NCBI RefSeq assembly: GCF_013426205.1
Contig: NC_089425.1
Location: 3,348,001-3,412,000 of the forward strand
Reading direction: 5' to 3'
Source: Metarhizium brunneum
Taxonomy: Eukaryota > Ascomycota > Sordariomycetes > Hypocreales > Clavicipitaceae
Length of the DNA: 64,000 nt
A model generated the notes under the pieces. The model had not been told where the DNA came from, made no database searches, and was given only the letters and a program-made list of their open reading frames with translations. Positions within the stretch are counted from its first letter, which is position 1, and each line of letters opens with the position of its first letter. A program made the translations under genes and the position numbers. Shown here piece by piece: positions 11,409-22,809 of this stretch.

Positions 11409-12651
11409 ATGGTGGCCATGATGAGTCGGTCCCCTTCACCGCTGCTAGATCCCGTGGCCGTCAGCGAGGATCTAACACCTCTGCCAACCCTGAAGCAGGC
11501 CGGAGATGCGCGCATCGATTTTGACGGCCAGCTGGCAGAGCCACTCGCCTACCATGAGGATGTGAGGACAGGATGCGGTGGCCAAACATGGCCGGCAGGA
11601 CTGGTGTTGGGGAAACACATGCTGCGCTACCACAGACAGGAGATGCGGACAGCCAGAATGTGAGTTGTTCCCATTTTTCAAGCGATTTGTTGCAATGCAA
11701 GTATCCCAAGCTACGAGTTGGCATGGTGACTCGGTATACCGAGGATATCTAAACATCGGACAGTGTGCGTGGAGAAAGTGGTAGCAGAACATGGTTGGAC
11801 CACAGCCACGTTTTCTCACATCTTGTCTCTCGAGAGGTATGGAATGATGAAACAAGTAGAAACAACCTGCTGACTCAGAGATGTTTTTTCATGGCAGACT
11901 GGAGCTTGGTGCTGGAGGTGGACTTGTTGGTCTCGCCGTGGCACTGGGATGCGGTGGCGAGAACCAGCTCTTACTAACCGACCAGGATGAGATGCTGGAG
12001 CTCATGCAGACAAACATCCGGCTCAATCAAGTTGATTCAAGGGCCCAAGCTCTTATCCTTAACTGGTACGTGGGTCCTTTTTTGCCCTGTTGGTTTGGTT
12101 TCGTCTTGGGAGAAGAAAGGGGGGAGGGGTTCATTGTTCCCCTACCACACCCGCAGCCGTATTACGTCTTGTGCAACGTATTGGTTTTTTGCTGGCTAAC
12201 ATGTTTTTGGCTTGTTCGTTCGTGTTGTAGGGGAGAGCCACTTCCGCGGGAGGTTGTGACGCAGAAGCCAAATGTGATTATCGCAGCAGAATGCGTGTAT
12301 TTTGAACCTGCTTTCCCCCTACTCTTGGACACGCTCAAGGATCTGCTTGCACTCAACGAGGAGGCCGTCGTCTACTTTTGCTTCAAGAAGCGTAGGAGGG
12401 CCGACATGCAGTTCGTCAAAATGGCAAAGAAGGCCTTCGTGGTTGAGGAGCTGTTTGACGAGGATCGCCCAGTGTTTCAGCGGCAGTCATTATTTCTCTT
12501 TTCATTCAAATGCCGCCCGAGCGCTAAGAGCACGGCAGTCAGAGGCAATGCGGGAACAAACTCTAATGGCGTGAACGGCATCAATGGCACTGATCCCGGC
12601 GCGTGCTGCAATATGAATAATAGAATGCAAAGGAGTTGGTGTACGGAGTAG
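11409..12651 (+). CDS. EFM6: EFM6-type protein-lysine methyltransferase
   Basis: Class I SAM-dependent methyltransferase of the METTL21/methyltransferase-16 family. Yeast Efm6 methylates a lysine of elongation factor 1A in the cytosol. Three exons: 11409-11659, 11898-12065, 12231-12651, giving 279 aa. The frame holds across both introns, and the SAM-binding motif LELGAGGGLVGLA forms exactly at the first junction. Acidic post-I residues lie in LLLTDQDEM, and AAECVYF replaces the usual DxxY motif region. Three in-frame ATGs lie at 11409, 11418 and 11421; the first has a purine at -3 and G at +4, but 11421 (MSRSPSPL) is equally possible. The last codons and the TAG stop lie inside a TACGGAGTA repeat motif (12642-12650), so the C-terminal tail after about residue 245 may be recently extended or species-specific. 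Confidence 0.87.
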
Positions 12652-13261
12652 TTGAGCCCGCAAGACAATGAAGACAATGAATGACCCGCAGCCGGACAAT
12701 CGTGAATCAAGAAGGTTGCGACGGCGCCGTGTCACTAAGCTCGTCATACATTGACACTGTCGTCAACTTGCCATCAACCGTCACATTTGGCTTTTCATCC
12801 CAAGTGTGCAACAGCGCCAGAACCACCAACGCAAGCTAGAATCGTCAGGAACACCGATCAACACCGTCTTGACTCAGTCCAGCCCCAGGTCGCTCCGTGC
12901 TAGGCCGCAAGGTCGTTGCGTTTCAATCTTGTACCAGTACTCCGTACACCTCAGTGTTAGAGTAAGCCTCCATGCCCCCAAGTCCTTGCATGTGTGGTGG
13001 GCCAGAGTCGTTACTAGTTTTTCACAAAGCGCGCGTGCAAGCATCCATTCAGGCCGTGATTTGGGGATGCACGATGCCCGGAGCAGACGAGCAAAGTGCT
13101 CTACAGTGTACACAGTGCTACCATAAATATGCGTTGCTGCTGTGTACCTGCTGCGCTGTCGCCAGCCACGGCTTGAGAAAATGCCTCTCCAGCCAGGCGC
13201 GATTTATACAGAGTGGCCCTGTCAGCGGTCAAAATTATACCGAATCCCGGCGGCCGAGCCC
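12652..13261. other. Intergenic, no gene seen
   Basis: No supported coding frame. One TACTCCGTA copy lies at 12938-12946. Confidence 0.5.
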
Positions 13262-13539
13262 CTCGCTGACATGAATTGCTCGGCAGGCTTACTCTTTTTG
13301 CTAGGTGCGCTCACGCACTACTAGGTACCTGGATAGTACTCCGTATTTTATGATAAATTAATATAAATTAATATATTTTAATATATTTTAATATAAATAA
13401 ATATAAATAAATATACTTTATTATAATATAATTTAATTAATATATATAAAGTTAAAATATATAATAAATAATCCCCTATAAAGAGGGGTAAGCACACCTA
13501 GCAAAAAAGTAAGCCCGCCGAGCAATTCACTCGCTAACA
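13262..13539. mobile_element. TIR element, family B, with 10-bp target duplication
   Basis: The element proper is 13272-13529 (258 bp). Its ends are inverted repeats of about 40 bp with three substitutions and one indel: left TGAATTGCTCGGCAGGCTTA, right the complement of TGAATTGCTCGGCGGGCTTA. It is flanked by CTCGCTGACA (13262-13271) and CTCGCTAACA (13530-13539), a 10-bp direct repeat with one G/A difference. The interior is about 150 bp of nearly pure A/T plus one TACTCCGTA copy (13337-13345), with no coding capacity. A 9-11 bp duplication with long TIRs is typical of Mutator-like elements, so this is probably a non-autonomous MULE-type MITE. Confidence 0.8.
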
Positions 13540-15244
13540 TGGCCGTGGTGCGAGTTGGTGCCAAAAGGTTGCGTGACCAAGGGCGGCGCGGAATGCACAA
13601 TTCCTACGGAGTAGCATTAGTGCAAAGCAGGTTGGCAGGCTAGGCATTTCTGTGCAATTGTGCATGCCTGACGGTGGTGCGAGGTGGATAACCAGCTCGA
13701 CCTGGTCCAGACTCGCTGAGCAAGTTGCGATGCAGATTGATGTAATATCCTGTAACAGGCCAGTACCCTGACATCAGGATCGTGGACATGGGAAGACATC
13801 TTGGGTCGGAATGGCTGCCACGGGCATTATTCAAGCAGGACCACAAACCCGTTTGAGAAGAACCAGAGATTGAAAACAAAACTCTCCTTATGAACTCTAT
13901 GTACAGGGGTGCATAAAGTGGGCCCATGTTGGCCTGCCAGAACACCCCAGCCACAGAACAGGTAAAACTTGACTCTTGACGAAGTATGGAGTACTCCGTA
14001 CAAAAGGTCAGAATAGAAAACTCTTACAACGCCACGAGAAGAAAGAAAAAAGGACATCCGGAACTGTCAATGCTAGATGCTGGACAAAGTACTCCGTCCA
14101 ATAGGTGTCCACCATCCGCGGGGCACAGCCTGCAGACCGAATTCACCAGAAATCCCGCGCAGGTTGATGCAAGCTGCGTCTTCACCACGCGCCTCAGGCA
14201 CCCCGAACGCTTCATTGGTCGGCTTCGTCGGGTACCTGATCAGCCTTGACCTGATCAGACCTTGAGAGAGTGTGTGTGTGTGTGGGTCGTCGGTGCGCTG
14301 GCGCTGGCGCTGGCGTTGCGTTGCGTTGCCCCGACCACTGGCCAATGGAACGTAGTGTTTCGGGGCTGAGAGAAAAGACGACATCTGGAGCCGGTGGGCT
14401 CCGGGTGGCTACCCGCCTCGCAGGGTTCAGGGGCCGCAAGAGCCTTTAGATGTTGGACAAACGGCAACAGGTTTTCAACGTTTTCGTAGGGCCACATGTA
14501 GGATAGCACAAAAGTATATCTTGCACCAGTGACAAACAACGATGGAGACAAACGTGGCGCCGCTGGAAGAGAGCACCAATGAAGCGCTGTTCAAGAGTGT
14601 GTTTTCGTGGCTTTCCACTCTTCCCTCCCCCCTTCCTGTCGTGCTTTCTGCACCAGGGTCTGTTCCCTTTTCTTCTTGTGCAGGTATGTACATGTGTATT
14701 TGTTTGTACTGGTACGGACACAGAGCGAAACAATGGCAAACAGCCAATAGTGCTCCGCGCCCGAGGCGCAAATCCCTCAAGAGTCCATGTACTGTTGACT
14801 TCTTTTGGTGCCCCCCTCCGGCCTGCCGCCCCCTGCGGACCACTTCTGCCCATGCCATCCGTCCACCTCCAGCCTCACAGTCCTTAGACACTTGCAAATT
14901 CCCTAGCGGTGCTGGTTGTTTTTCTACCCCCAAGGCCCCGTCATCAGTTCCCTCCTTCTCTTCTTCTATTTCTCACTTCACTCTCCTTCATATTTTCAAG
15001 ACCAGCGGTCTTCAGTTATTTGCCTTTATCACGAGCAGGACTCTACCGCCTTCACTCCTTTGCTTCGGCATCACCTGTTCGACCACACTGCTACTCTAAG
15101 CCAGTCAAACACCACCCAGCCACTCAATCGACAAGTCGAGCTGCCATTCCTTCAATCAACCAATAGTCAACAAAGTCCATTACGCATTGAGATTCACACT
15201 CTACATCGAGAAACTCGCTTCAACTACCAGCTAAAGTCGCCATC
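13540..15244. other. Upstream region of secreted double-psi-barrel gene
   Basis: About 1.7 kb without a supported gene. TACTCCGTA copies lie at 13605-13613 and 13992-14000. From about 14930 to 15240 the plus strand is strongly pyrimidine-rich (CTTCTCTTCTTC-like runs), as in 5' leaders of well-expressed fungal genes. The 185-codon frame 14542-15099 is not protein-like and is more likely upstream or leader sequence. Confidence 0.5.
14271..14331. repeat. TG and GCGCTG/GTTGC simple repeats
   Basis: A (TG)n run at about 14271-14284 is followed by four GGCGCT-like units and three GTTGC units up to about 14331. It is non-coding. Confidence 0.7.
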
Positions 15245-16111
15245 ATGAAGTACTCGGCTGTCGCCTGCGCTACCCTGATTGCAGCCGTTGCTGCCCAGCC
15301 TCATTACAGCGGCCCCGGAACCAGCAAACATGCAAACAAGCACGCACACAACAATCACAAGCATGCCCGTAACAACGTCAACGTGCCTCGTGCTGTCGTC
15401 ACTGTCAACGAGGTGGTTACTGAGACCGTCTACGTTACTGAGATGATCGACGAGACCACCACTGTCTGGATCACTCCCGGCCAGGAAGCCAAGCCCACTC
15501 CTACGTCGGCCGGTACTCCCAACGCACCGGGCAATTTCTACGAGACTCCCTCTGCTGCTGCTCCTCCTCCTCCCCCTGCTCCTGAGGCTCCCAAGCCTAG
15601 TCCTAGCCCCAGCTCCCAAGCTGCTGCTCCTCCAGCTACGACTACCTCAACCTCTGTCTATGTTGCTCCTCCTCCTGCTGCTGCTCCTTCCACTACCTCT
15701 GTTAACGTTCCCACGCCTCACGTTGACGTTGCCCCGCCTCCTCCTGTCAGCAACCCCCAAACCTCATCTGCTCCCTCTACTGGTGGCGGTGGTCCCGGTT
15801 CTGATACGATCACGGGCGACTTCACCTGGTACGACATCGGGATGGGCTCTTGCGGCGAGGACGACGAGGATAAGGCCCTGACCGAGTGCATCGTTGCCGT
15901 TTCTCACATTCGGATGGGCCAACAGTCCAATGGCAATCCCATGTGCGGCAAGACCATCTCAATGAGCGCCAACGGCAAGACTATCACTGGCACTGTGAAG
16001 GACAAATGCATGGGCTGCCTGGCCAACGATATTGATGTCAGCAAGGCTTGTTACACGCAGTTCTTCGACCTTGGCGTTGGCCGTACAAAGATCGAGTGGT
16101 GGTTTAATTAA
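15245..16111 (+). CDS. Secreted RlpA-like double-psi beta-barrel protein
   Basis: A single exon encodes 288 aa with a signal peptide (residues 1-18, ending VAAQ). A low-complexity Pro/Ser/Ala/Thr linker follows (about 80-185, with PPPPPAPEAP-like runs). A C-terminal double-psi beta-barrel domain of the RlpA/expansin/EG45 type occupies about residues 187-288. The barrel shows GDFTWYDIGMGSCG at its start, MCGKTISM, a VKDKCMGC segment and a DLGVGRTKIEWWF end. Even cysteine spacing suggests disulfides. Related fungal proteins are secreted, wall-associated, and often expressed during interaction or stress. No catalytic activity is established for the family, and the two catalytic residues of plant-type expansins were not checked. 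The ATG follows a pyrimidine-rich leader and sits in GCCATCATG context. Confidence 0.88.
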   Translation: MKYSAVACATLIAAVAAQPHYSGPGTSKHANKHAHNNHKHARNNVNVPRAVVTVNEVVTETVYVTEMIDETTTVWITPGQEAKPTPTSAGTPNAPGNFYETPSAAAPPPPPAPEAPKPSPSPSSQAAAPPATTTSTSVYVAPPPAAAPSTTSVNVPTPHVDVAPPPPVSNPQTSSAPSTGGGGPGSDTITGDFTWYDIGMGSCGEDDEDKALTECIVAVSHIRMGQQSNGNPMCGKTISMSANGKTITGTVKDKCMGCLANDIDVSKACYTQFFDLGVGRTKIEWWFN

Positions 16112-16775
16112 GCTAGTAAGCACTGAGGATCACGAGAGGTAGCTGTAGCGATTCATCTGTGCTGTGCACGGTGCAGCTCCATCTGATTTTCAAACGCCGT
16201 TGTGGTCCGCCACATCTAGCTTCATGACCTTACGATTTTTGGGTTTTTGATCGTCTCGTTTATTTATTGGGTTCAATCTCTTGGCACCAAGTGCAATCAG
16301 GATACATGGGAAAGATGTAAAAAAAAAAAAACTGACATACGATATCCGGCCAAAAAGGAACAGACAGGTTATCTGTTCTGGAAGCCAGCACAAGACGTGC
16401 AGTCAAGGCGCATTGGTTGGTGCTTTTTGTTAACTTTCACTGTATATATGACTTTTTGTTGTGGGTACCTAGGACACTGCCACGGCAGGAACTGAACTCT
16501 GGATAGAGGAAATGAACCATTACAATCCAAAATCGAACGACCGACTGCCCTGAGAGTGTGAATGGTTGCAGCCACTTGTCCCATTTTTAACTAAGACGCG
16601 CCCGAAGGTACCAGGCTTGGCCATGTACAACGATCGCATCCCAGTAATAGCACTACTAGTATGTACAGGACTCGAGGTAAAAATAAAACCCCTGGGCGGG
16701 GCTATGCGACCGTGATTGCCACATGCGCTCTCCGTCCCTGGTGAGTGTTGTACTAATAATGGACACCCAAATCGA
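16112..16775. other. Convergent 3' flanks
   Basis: 3' ends of the secreted-protein gene (+) and CCZ1 (-) face each other. An A-run lies at about 16319-16330. No gene is seen. Confidence 0.55.
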
Positions 16776-19316
16776 TCACAAGAAGCTGAGGAGTTCCTCC
16801 ACATATCTCCGCGTGTCAACGCCGATCCCCTGAACCAATTTACTCGCGCCGTCCGCAGCACCTCCCCCGTCCCCTGTCGAAAGGCTCTGGAACCCAGCGT
16901 GGTCGCTGGCCTTTCTGATGAGGAAGATTTCCTTGCTGGCCACCGGGCCGTGCTCCTGCTTCTCGTCGTCCCCTGCACCCTGGGAGGCCTCAGTCTCCGA
17001 CAACCCCGGCGACGGCGGTGGATTCCCGTCCTGCGGCTCGGTGGCAGGCCTCTCGCGGAGGCGCGTCCACACGATCCACCAGCCTCTGTTTGTCTTGTGG
17101 GTCCTCTCCAGCTCGGCCTCCCTCGCCCTCGTGGACGCGTGCGTGTTCAGCAGGTGCAGGTGCGTGTTGACGGCGTCTGCGCGCGACCACCAGGTATCCG
17201 ACGCCGAGGACTCGGGTATGTTGGGTATCGTCGAGTGGGTGACGAGCTGCTTGGGGTCCCAGACGAGGTTGTATATCGTCCTTGCGGCGGGCGACTCCTG
17301 CCCCCGCTCGGGACGGTAGCTCGTGGATGACAGGAGCGGCTTCTTCAGCGGCGCGAGCTGGTAGTGCAGCGAGCGGTAGAGCGTGTCCCAGGCCAGCGAG
17401 TCCGTGTGCAGCCCGAAGAAGAATGTGAATATGAAGGGGCGGTTGACGTAGACGACTACGCGGAGCTTTTCCGACTTGTTGAGGTCGTGCGATGTGTAGC
17501 CGGGGAGAAAGTTGCCTGCAACTTGGGACTGGGTCAGAGGGCTGGCCGGGTGGGTAAAGTCTTTAATGATTGTCGTAGAGGGCTGGGGGGAGGATTTGGA
17601 GTCGAGCTCGATGTTGATGGTGCGCAGGAGCGTGCGCGAGTTGTTGTGCGTGGAGGATGCGGATGAGGACTCGCTGTCAGAGGGTGGCTCCGAGATACTG
17701 CCTTTGAGGCCGATGAGGTAGTGGCCATGAGCGGCGTCGGATGACGAGCGTTTGGGGAATTTGGGGCGCGATGTCATCGGCGATGTCGAGGGTGTTTCTG
17801 TGTTGTTGGGTTTGGATGTGTTGGTTTCGGAGGGGGTTGGGGTGCCGGATTGTGTTGTTGGCGTGTTGGTGTTGCTCGTGCCGGGGATGGTCCAGTATGA
17901 GCCGTAGCCCAGCTTCATGTAGCTGAGCATCTTGTCGAGTTTACCGTCTTCGGGCGCCTTGGGCGATGATGTCGAGTCGCGTTTGTCGGGGTCGGCTGCT
18001 GACTCTTGGGGCAGTTGCTCTTGGGGATGCTGGTGGTCCTCCGCTTTCTGCTGTTCCTTTGGTTGCTGCTGATGTTGATGCTCCGGTTCCTTGTGCTGTT
18101 CGGCTTGATTCTGCCCCGTCTGCTTCTGATGCTTCTTGTCTGGGTTTGCTGGAGCGGTCTCTTTTGCAGCCTTGGTCTGCTCAACAGACTCTCGCCGCTT
18201 CCTCCCCCTCCTGCCCCTCGTCGAGGTAGGACTGTCAATAACGCCGTACGCATGATCCCCCCACTGATACAAGTCCTCCATCCAATGCGTCACATCCCTC
18301 AGCGACCTCCTGCTCAGCGCGCCTGTGCCCAAGAATACCGCCCCGTCCTCAGCAGCAGGTTCCTCGCCCGTCCCTAGCCAGAGCTGGGCGTCGAGACGGT
18401 CCCTATGCGTCTTCACCTCGTCCTCTGGCTCCTCGGTGCCAAACCTGGATACGACGAGATCAACTAGGCCTTCTATCCTGCCGACTAGCCCCTCCAACAC
18501 CTCGCGCTCGCCGCTGCCCCTCTCCTCCTCGCCGACGCCGAAGCCGAGTTCTCCAGACGCTGCGATGTTGACGCCGCCAAAAATGTTGCGCGCCGGGTTC
18601 CCGTGAAGCATGACATTCCACGTAGATAGGAACAGGTCCCAGTAGCGGCTGAGCACGGCGGTAAATTTAGTGCGCTTGCTGCGCACGAACAAGGCACTGA
18701 GGGATGTGTCGTGGTGCAGGAGGAAGATGCTATGCGCGCGAAGGATGTCCCGTAGAAGCAGTGGTGCTGGTTTCAGTTCTCTGCTGGAGTATTCGTATTT
18801 CTCCTCCTGCGGCTCGGTAGTAGATTTGGTGGCAAGGCGCGGCGGAAGAGGGACCTTGGTGAGATTGATGCTCTGTCAAAGTCGTTTTAGCTGGGCTCGG
18901 TCACTTGATGGAGATGGTTTGTCTCTGGAACACTTGACGAGAGGGCCTTCAGTCATTCTTACCGCGAGAATCCACCATCCCGGTTCCAGCTCATGAGTAA
19001 TAACCCTCGACTTCTCTGTGTCGACGGTATCCAGGGACGCCTCATCTGCAAAGCCGCGGCTGAAGTTGATCATGCCCTGCGCAAGGCCGATCTGGCGCAG
19101 ACGTTCGTGCCGCTCCTCCTGGGAAATGTCATCGGTGGGACGTCCCCGTGTGCGCCGCCGCCTCTTGCCCGAGCCCTGCGTGGTATCCGACGCATAGTAG
19201 ACGATTTGATCGTCGATGGTGTCGTCCGTGGTACCCAGGGACGGGTTGAATATGGCAAGGAAGCCGAGCTGTGCTGGGACGAGGGTGCCCGCTGCCGCCA
19301 CTGCGGCGGACGCCAT
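16776..19316 (-). CDS. CCZ1: Vacuolar fusion protein CCZ1
   Basis: Two exons, 19316-18963 and 18872-16776, give 816 aa in frame. The N-terminal 118 residues form the first longin domain of the CCZ1/INTU/HPS4 family: QLGFLAIFNPSLGTTDDTIDDQ, in which the product begins to resemble Ccz1, is followed by EPGWWILA at the intron. The second exon continues with LLRDILRAHSIFLLHHDTSL. A long variable insert (about residues 350-560) is rich in Gln/His/Glu and Ser/Thr/Pro. The C-terminal part is more ordered again. Ccz1 pairs with Mon1 to form the GEF that loads Rab7/Ypt7 on late endosomes, vacuoles and autophagosomes. It is functionally related to ATG7 30 kb away, though not clustered with it. The C-terminal end after residue 600 is GC-rich and could hide a small error. 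Confidence 0.85.
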
Positions 19317-19772
19317 GATGAGAGCTCGCGGGCGGTCAAGCGACGGCGGCGGGCGCAGAGTGGCTTCGACGATTAGATGGGCCTGCGCGGATACATGGTC
19401 GAGGGAGCCGAGACTCGGTTTCAGAGGAAGATGTGTGTGTATTTGCGTATCGGTAATAATCAAACCAAACCGCAAGGCGATGGCAATGTTGTTGGCGGTG
19501 GGCAGTGGGGAAGCTGTCGTTGGAACTTGGAACTTGCAACTTGGAACTCGGAGGCCATGTGGAGCAACACGACGACTGCCGAAAAACGATCGAGATCTGG
19601 AGGGGCCGTTGCAACCTGCGACATGACGCTGGCGAGAAACCAACACCAGTGCCTCATCCAAGACAAGTGGTACACTACTAGATCAATTCATGCCCTGCGC
19701 CCAGAACTACTCACTTGGTATTGATCGCAAAGCCATTGCCACTACTCGATTACATCCACAGCACGGAATACC
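19317..19772. other. Intergenic between CCZ1 and CorA-like gene
   Basis: 456 bp holding the CCZ1 promoter and the 3' end of the upstream gene. A short GGAACTTG-type tandem repeat lies at about 19522-19550. Confidence 0.55.
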
Positions 19773-21350
19773 TCACCTCACCAACTGTGGGCCCCCAAAG
19801 TCGATGGTCATCCTCGTCCTGGCCAGTTTCCTATCTTCCGCCTCTTCCAAGCTCTCTGGCACCATGGACCTGTCAAGCCATAAATCGCCCCCATCTCTTC
19901 CACGCATTTGATCTTTCACCATGTTATCCCGCTCGCGTTTCTGGAATGCCAGCCACACCACGTACAAGACAAAAGTCAAACCCGTCAGCGGTATTGTTAT
20001 CGCCCAGTACAGACTCATCTGTGGCGTGGGCTTCACCCCGATGGAACCCGACCGTAAATCTACGCCGGCCCATTCGAAGCAATTCGTTGAGAAGAGCGCC
20101 GATATGAAGCTTCCGGGGAGGAAGAACATGGTCACGACAGCAAGCGTTTTCATGGACGCAGCATCACGGTAGCTAAAAAAGGCAATCTGTTCCGTAGATC
20201 GTGAGAGTTCAAGGTTAAAGTTGGCGTGGTACTGCTGGATGATGTTGAAGAGCTAATCGAATGTATTAACACAAATGCATTTCTTTCTTTCTTTTGAGGG
20301 GGGTTGGCCAAGAATTGATCAACTTACGGCATCACTCTGGACTTGCACCCGCTTGAGAGTGTACTCTATATCTGTAACTTGCATCTCCTGCCTGTCCTGG
20401 AGCACCGAGACATGGCTCTTTAGAACCGAGGACCCCGTCGGGCTCTCGTTGGTGCCATCCGAGCCGGGTCTCTCGGGAGCAGCATCTGGCAGCAGGTCCT
20501 GGAGCCCAATCTCAGACTCCTCAAGCGTCTTCCTCATAAAAGACAACAGTTTCTCCAGCACCTTTGACTTTCTCGACGTGCTTGCGAGCTTGGAGGCACT
20601 GCCGCTTGTTTTGGCCAGCAACTCCTCCAAATCTCCCTCGGAGCGCTTCTCGCCCTGCCGGCTAGCAAAGTTGTGATAGCCCGTCCGCTTCTCCACGCCA
20701 CGAATGTCGTTCTTTATGACGGCCGTGGTCAGGTCAATCTGAGCCCCAATCACAAGTGCCAGCAGAAGCGAGGGAAACATGGGGTTCCTGTACACGCCGA
20801 GACTCCATTGTCCCAGGAGGGCTTTCTGCAAAGCATTCTTCTCCTCTTCCTGGGCAAAGAAGATGCCCTGAGTGAGGGTGCGCCGTCCCGGCCCCCCGTT
20901 CCTTGGCCGTCTGCAGGACCAGACGGTTGCTATTTTGGGCGGATAGCAGAAGCAAAATGATTGAAACTGCGCATCCTCCCCGTGGACGTGGCTCGGAAGG
21001 GCGGCGGTGCCCGAGACACAACTGCGCGCATAGCCATATGCAAGCTTCAATCCAAAGGCATTGACTAGAAAGCTGGTCGTCTTTTCTGATTGCCTGATGA
21101 CCTTGTCCGAGAGATCGACGTCAATCCAGACCATGCGGACGATGAGGGCTTGTGCGTCGCCCTCGGCGCCCGACGACGTCTCTTGGGCGAGCCAGCCATC
21201 CACGTTGATGGGATCAATCTTCTTGGTCAGTGTGGTAACCGTGCCCGTGCTGCCATTCTGCCAGAGCTCAGTCACCTGGAAGCACGTCTCGGGCCCGTAG
21301 CCTCGTCCCCAGTGGTCCAGCGAACTGAGGTTGCGATAGATGTCCTCCAT
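19773..21350 (-). CDS. CorA-like magnesium-transporter-type membrane protein
   Basis: Two exons, 21350-20328 and 20252-19773, encode 500 aa with the frame kept. The N-terminal two thirds are soluble. The helical segment before the membrane reads NLELSRSTEQIAFFSYRDAASMK, interrupted in the gene only by the intron shortly before it. Two membrane helices follow (LAVVTMFFLPGSFISALFS and LYWAITIPLTGLTFVLYVVW), as in the CorA superfamily. The canonical Gly-Met-Asn motif after the first helix is absent; the position reads STNCFEW. That is typical of the large fungal CorA-like family, whose transport function is unproven. ATG 21350 is the first in frame. Additional upstream exons are possible because the N-terminus is not clearly conserved. 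Confidence 0.78.
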
Positions 21351-22809
21351 GGTGACACAACAGCCCCAGCGGGCAGGGACGGGGCAAAAGGCGTTTGCTC
21401 TCAATGCGGATTAAGGGCAAGGTGCACTTGCTGCTCAGGGCGACAGACGGCGCAAAGAGCAGTTGAGGGTGATATCAACGTGGGAGGGCCGGCCGACCGC
21501 CATGCCAGAAATAGATTCAATAGCGCGAGGCTGCACCCGTGGAGGGGAGGGCAACTTAAAATATCTCGGGCGGAGAAAAGATGGCCTTCCGCAGGTTTGC
21601 ATGATGGCAGGTCGTACAACGGGCAGCTCCTCCGTACAGAGAAGCAGTTGACATATCACATCAATTGATGGTTGCATCGCAACACTCGAAGCAGCTGGCT
21701 GCCAACGTCGTCGGCTGAAGGCGGCCGCGTTTGTTTGTGTGTTGGTTGCCGCCCGCCGGCAGAGGACGCGGGAAGAGCCGTCCATGCGTGTCGACAATGA
21801 ACAAAAATAGAGCGGGGAATGCAGACAGCCTCGTAGTATCATGACATGACGGCGAATGGTCACACTGCAAGCCGGCGGTGGCCTCTGGCGCTGATGGCTG
21901 GGCAGCGCAAGCAATCCGTTGAACGCCACTTTTGATGCGGGAACGCAGACTCGAGGTTTTGTACGGAGTACATATTACAACAAAGAAAGAGAGAGAAAAC
22001 GATGCCGTGTCACGCCGTTGATTACTCCAGACAACCAAGCCGTTCTCAAAGAGGAGTAAAAAGTGCCGTTGTTGGGTTAATCGATTCTCTCTCTGTCCCT
22101 CGTGAGTCGCAAGAACAGAATGACCGTTTCGAAGCCGGGCAACGGGCCGATAGGCAACAAGCGCCACCAACAAGTAAGTGTCCGGTGCAATAGCAATATG
22201 ACATGATGGCGTATTTCCCATAGTCTTATTCGGTTTATACCAACACAAGTGGCGGAGCAAACGACGGCAATCACCACCGCCTGTTGCCTCGCGTGTAGCG
22301 CCCGTCTTACTTTGAACAACTCCTCCTCTCAAGATGGCATCTATTCGGAGCTTATCAAACGGCAATTACTGAAGAGGCCCAGGGAAATGGGTGGCTTTTT
22401 GGCAGATGATGACACACGCAGTATCACCTCGGCCAGCTGTTGTATCCCTATTGCCTTAAAGTGCAACTGACGCGTTACACGTAGAGAAACGAGGCTGTTG
22501 TGACGACCACCATAGACCATGAACTTGTGCTACCCGGAGTTGAGAGCTGACACTTTGTGACTTTTGAGTAAAGATGAGGCTCTGTGGCTTCAGTTGGGGG
22601 TGATCGATGGCTGGGAGATGAGAGAAACAAGGCTGTTTTTATTTTTCGTTGTTTTTTTATAAATATATTCTTTGTTGAATAGAGAGCTTGGCGCATTTTC
22701 TCGCAGCAAGCCTACCGATGCTTGTCATTCCTCGGACAAACAAAAGACAAAGATTGGACATTTACCCTTTTGACCAGTCAACCGCAGATATCTACCGAGG
22801 CAGGCCAAA
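21351..22809. other. Divergent promoter region (CorA-like / CAX-like)
   Basis: About 1.5 kb between two divergent membrane-transport-type genes. A TACGGAGTA copy lies at 21962-21970. Open frames here (for example 21661-22365 minus) have no protein-like character that I can recognise, though the true 5' end of the CorA-like gene may lie within it. Confidence 0.5.

Noticed and set aside
13341..13480. AT-rich tract as a centromere or RIP-degraded retroelement
   Set aside because: It is only about 140 bp and lies inside a well-defined TIR element with target duplications.
14542..15099. 185-codon open frame before the secreted-protein gene
   Set aside because: It reads through a pyrimidine-rich leader giving Ser/Pro/Leu bias, and no motif is seen. 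More likely 5' leader or promoter.
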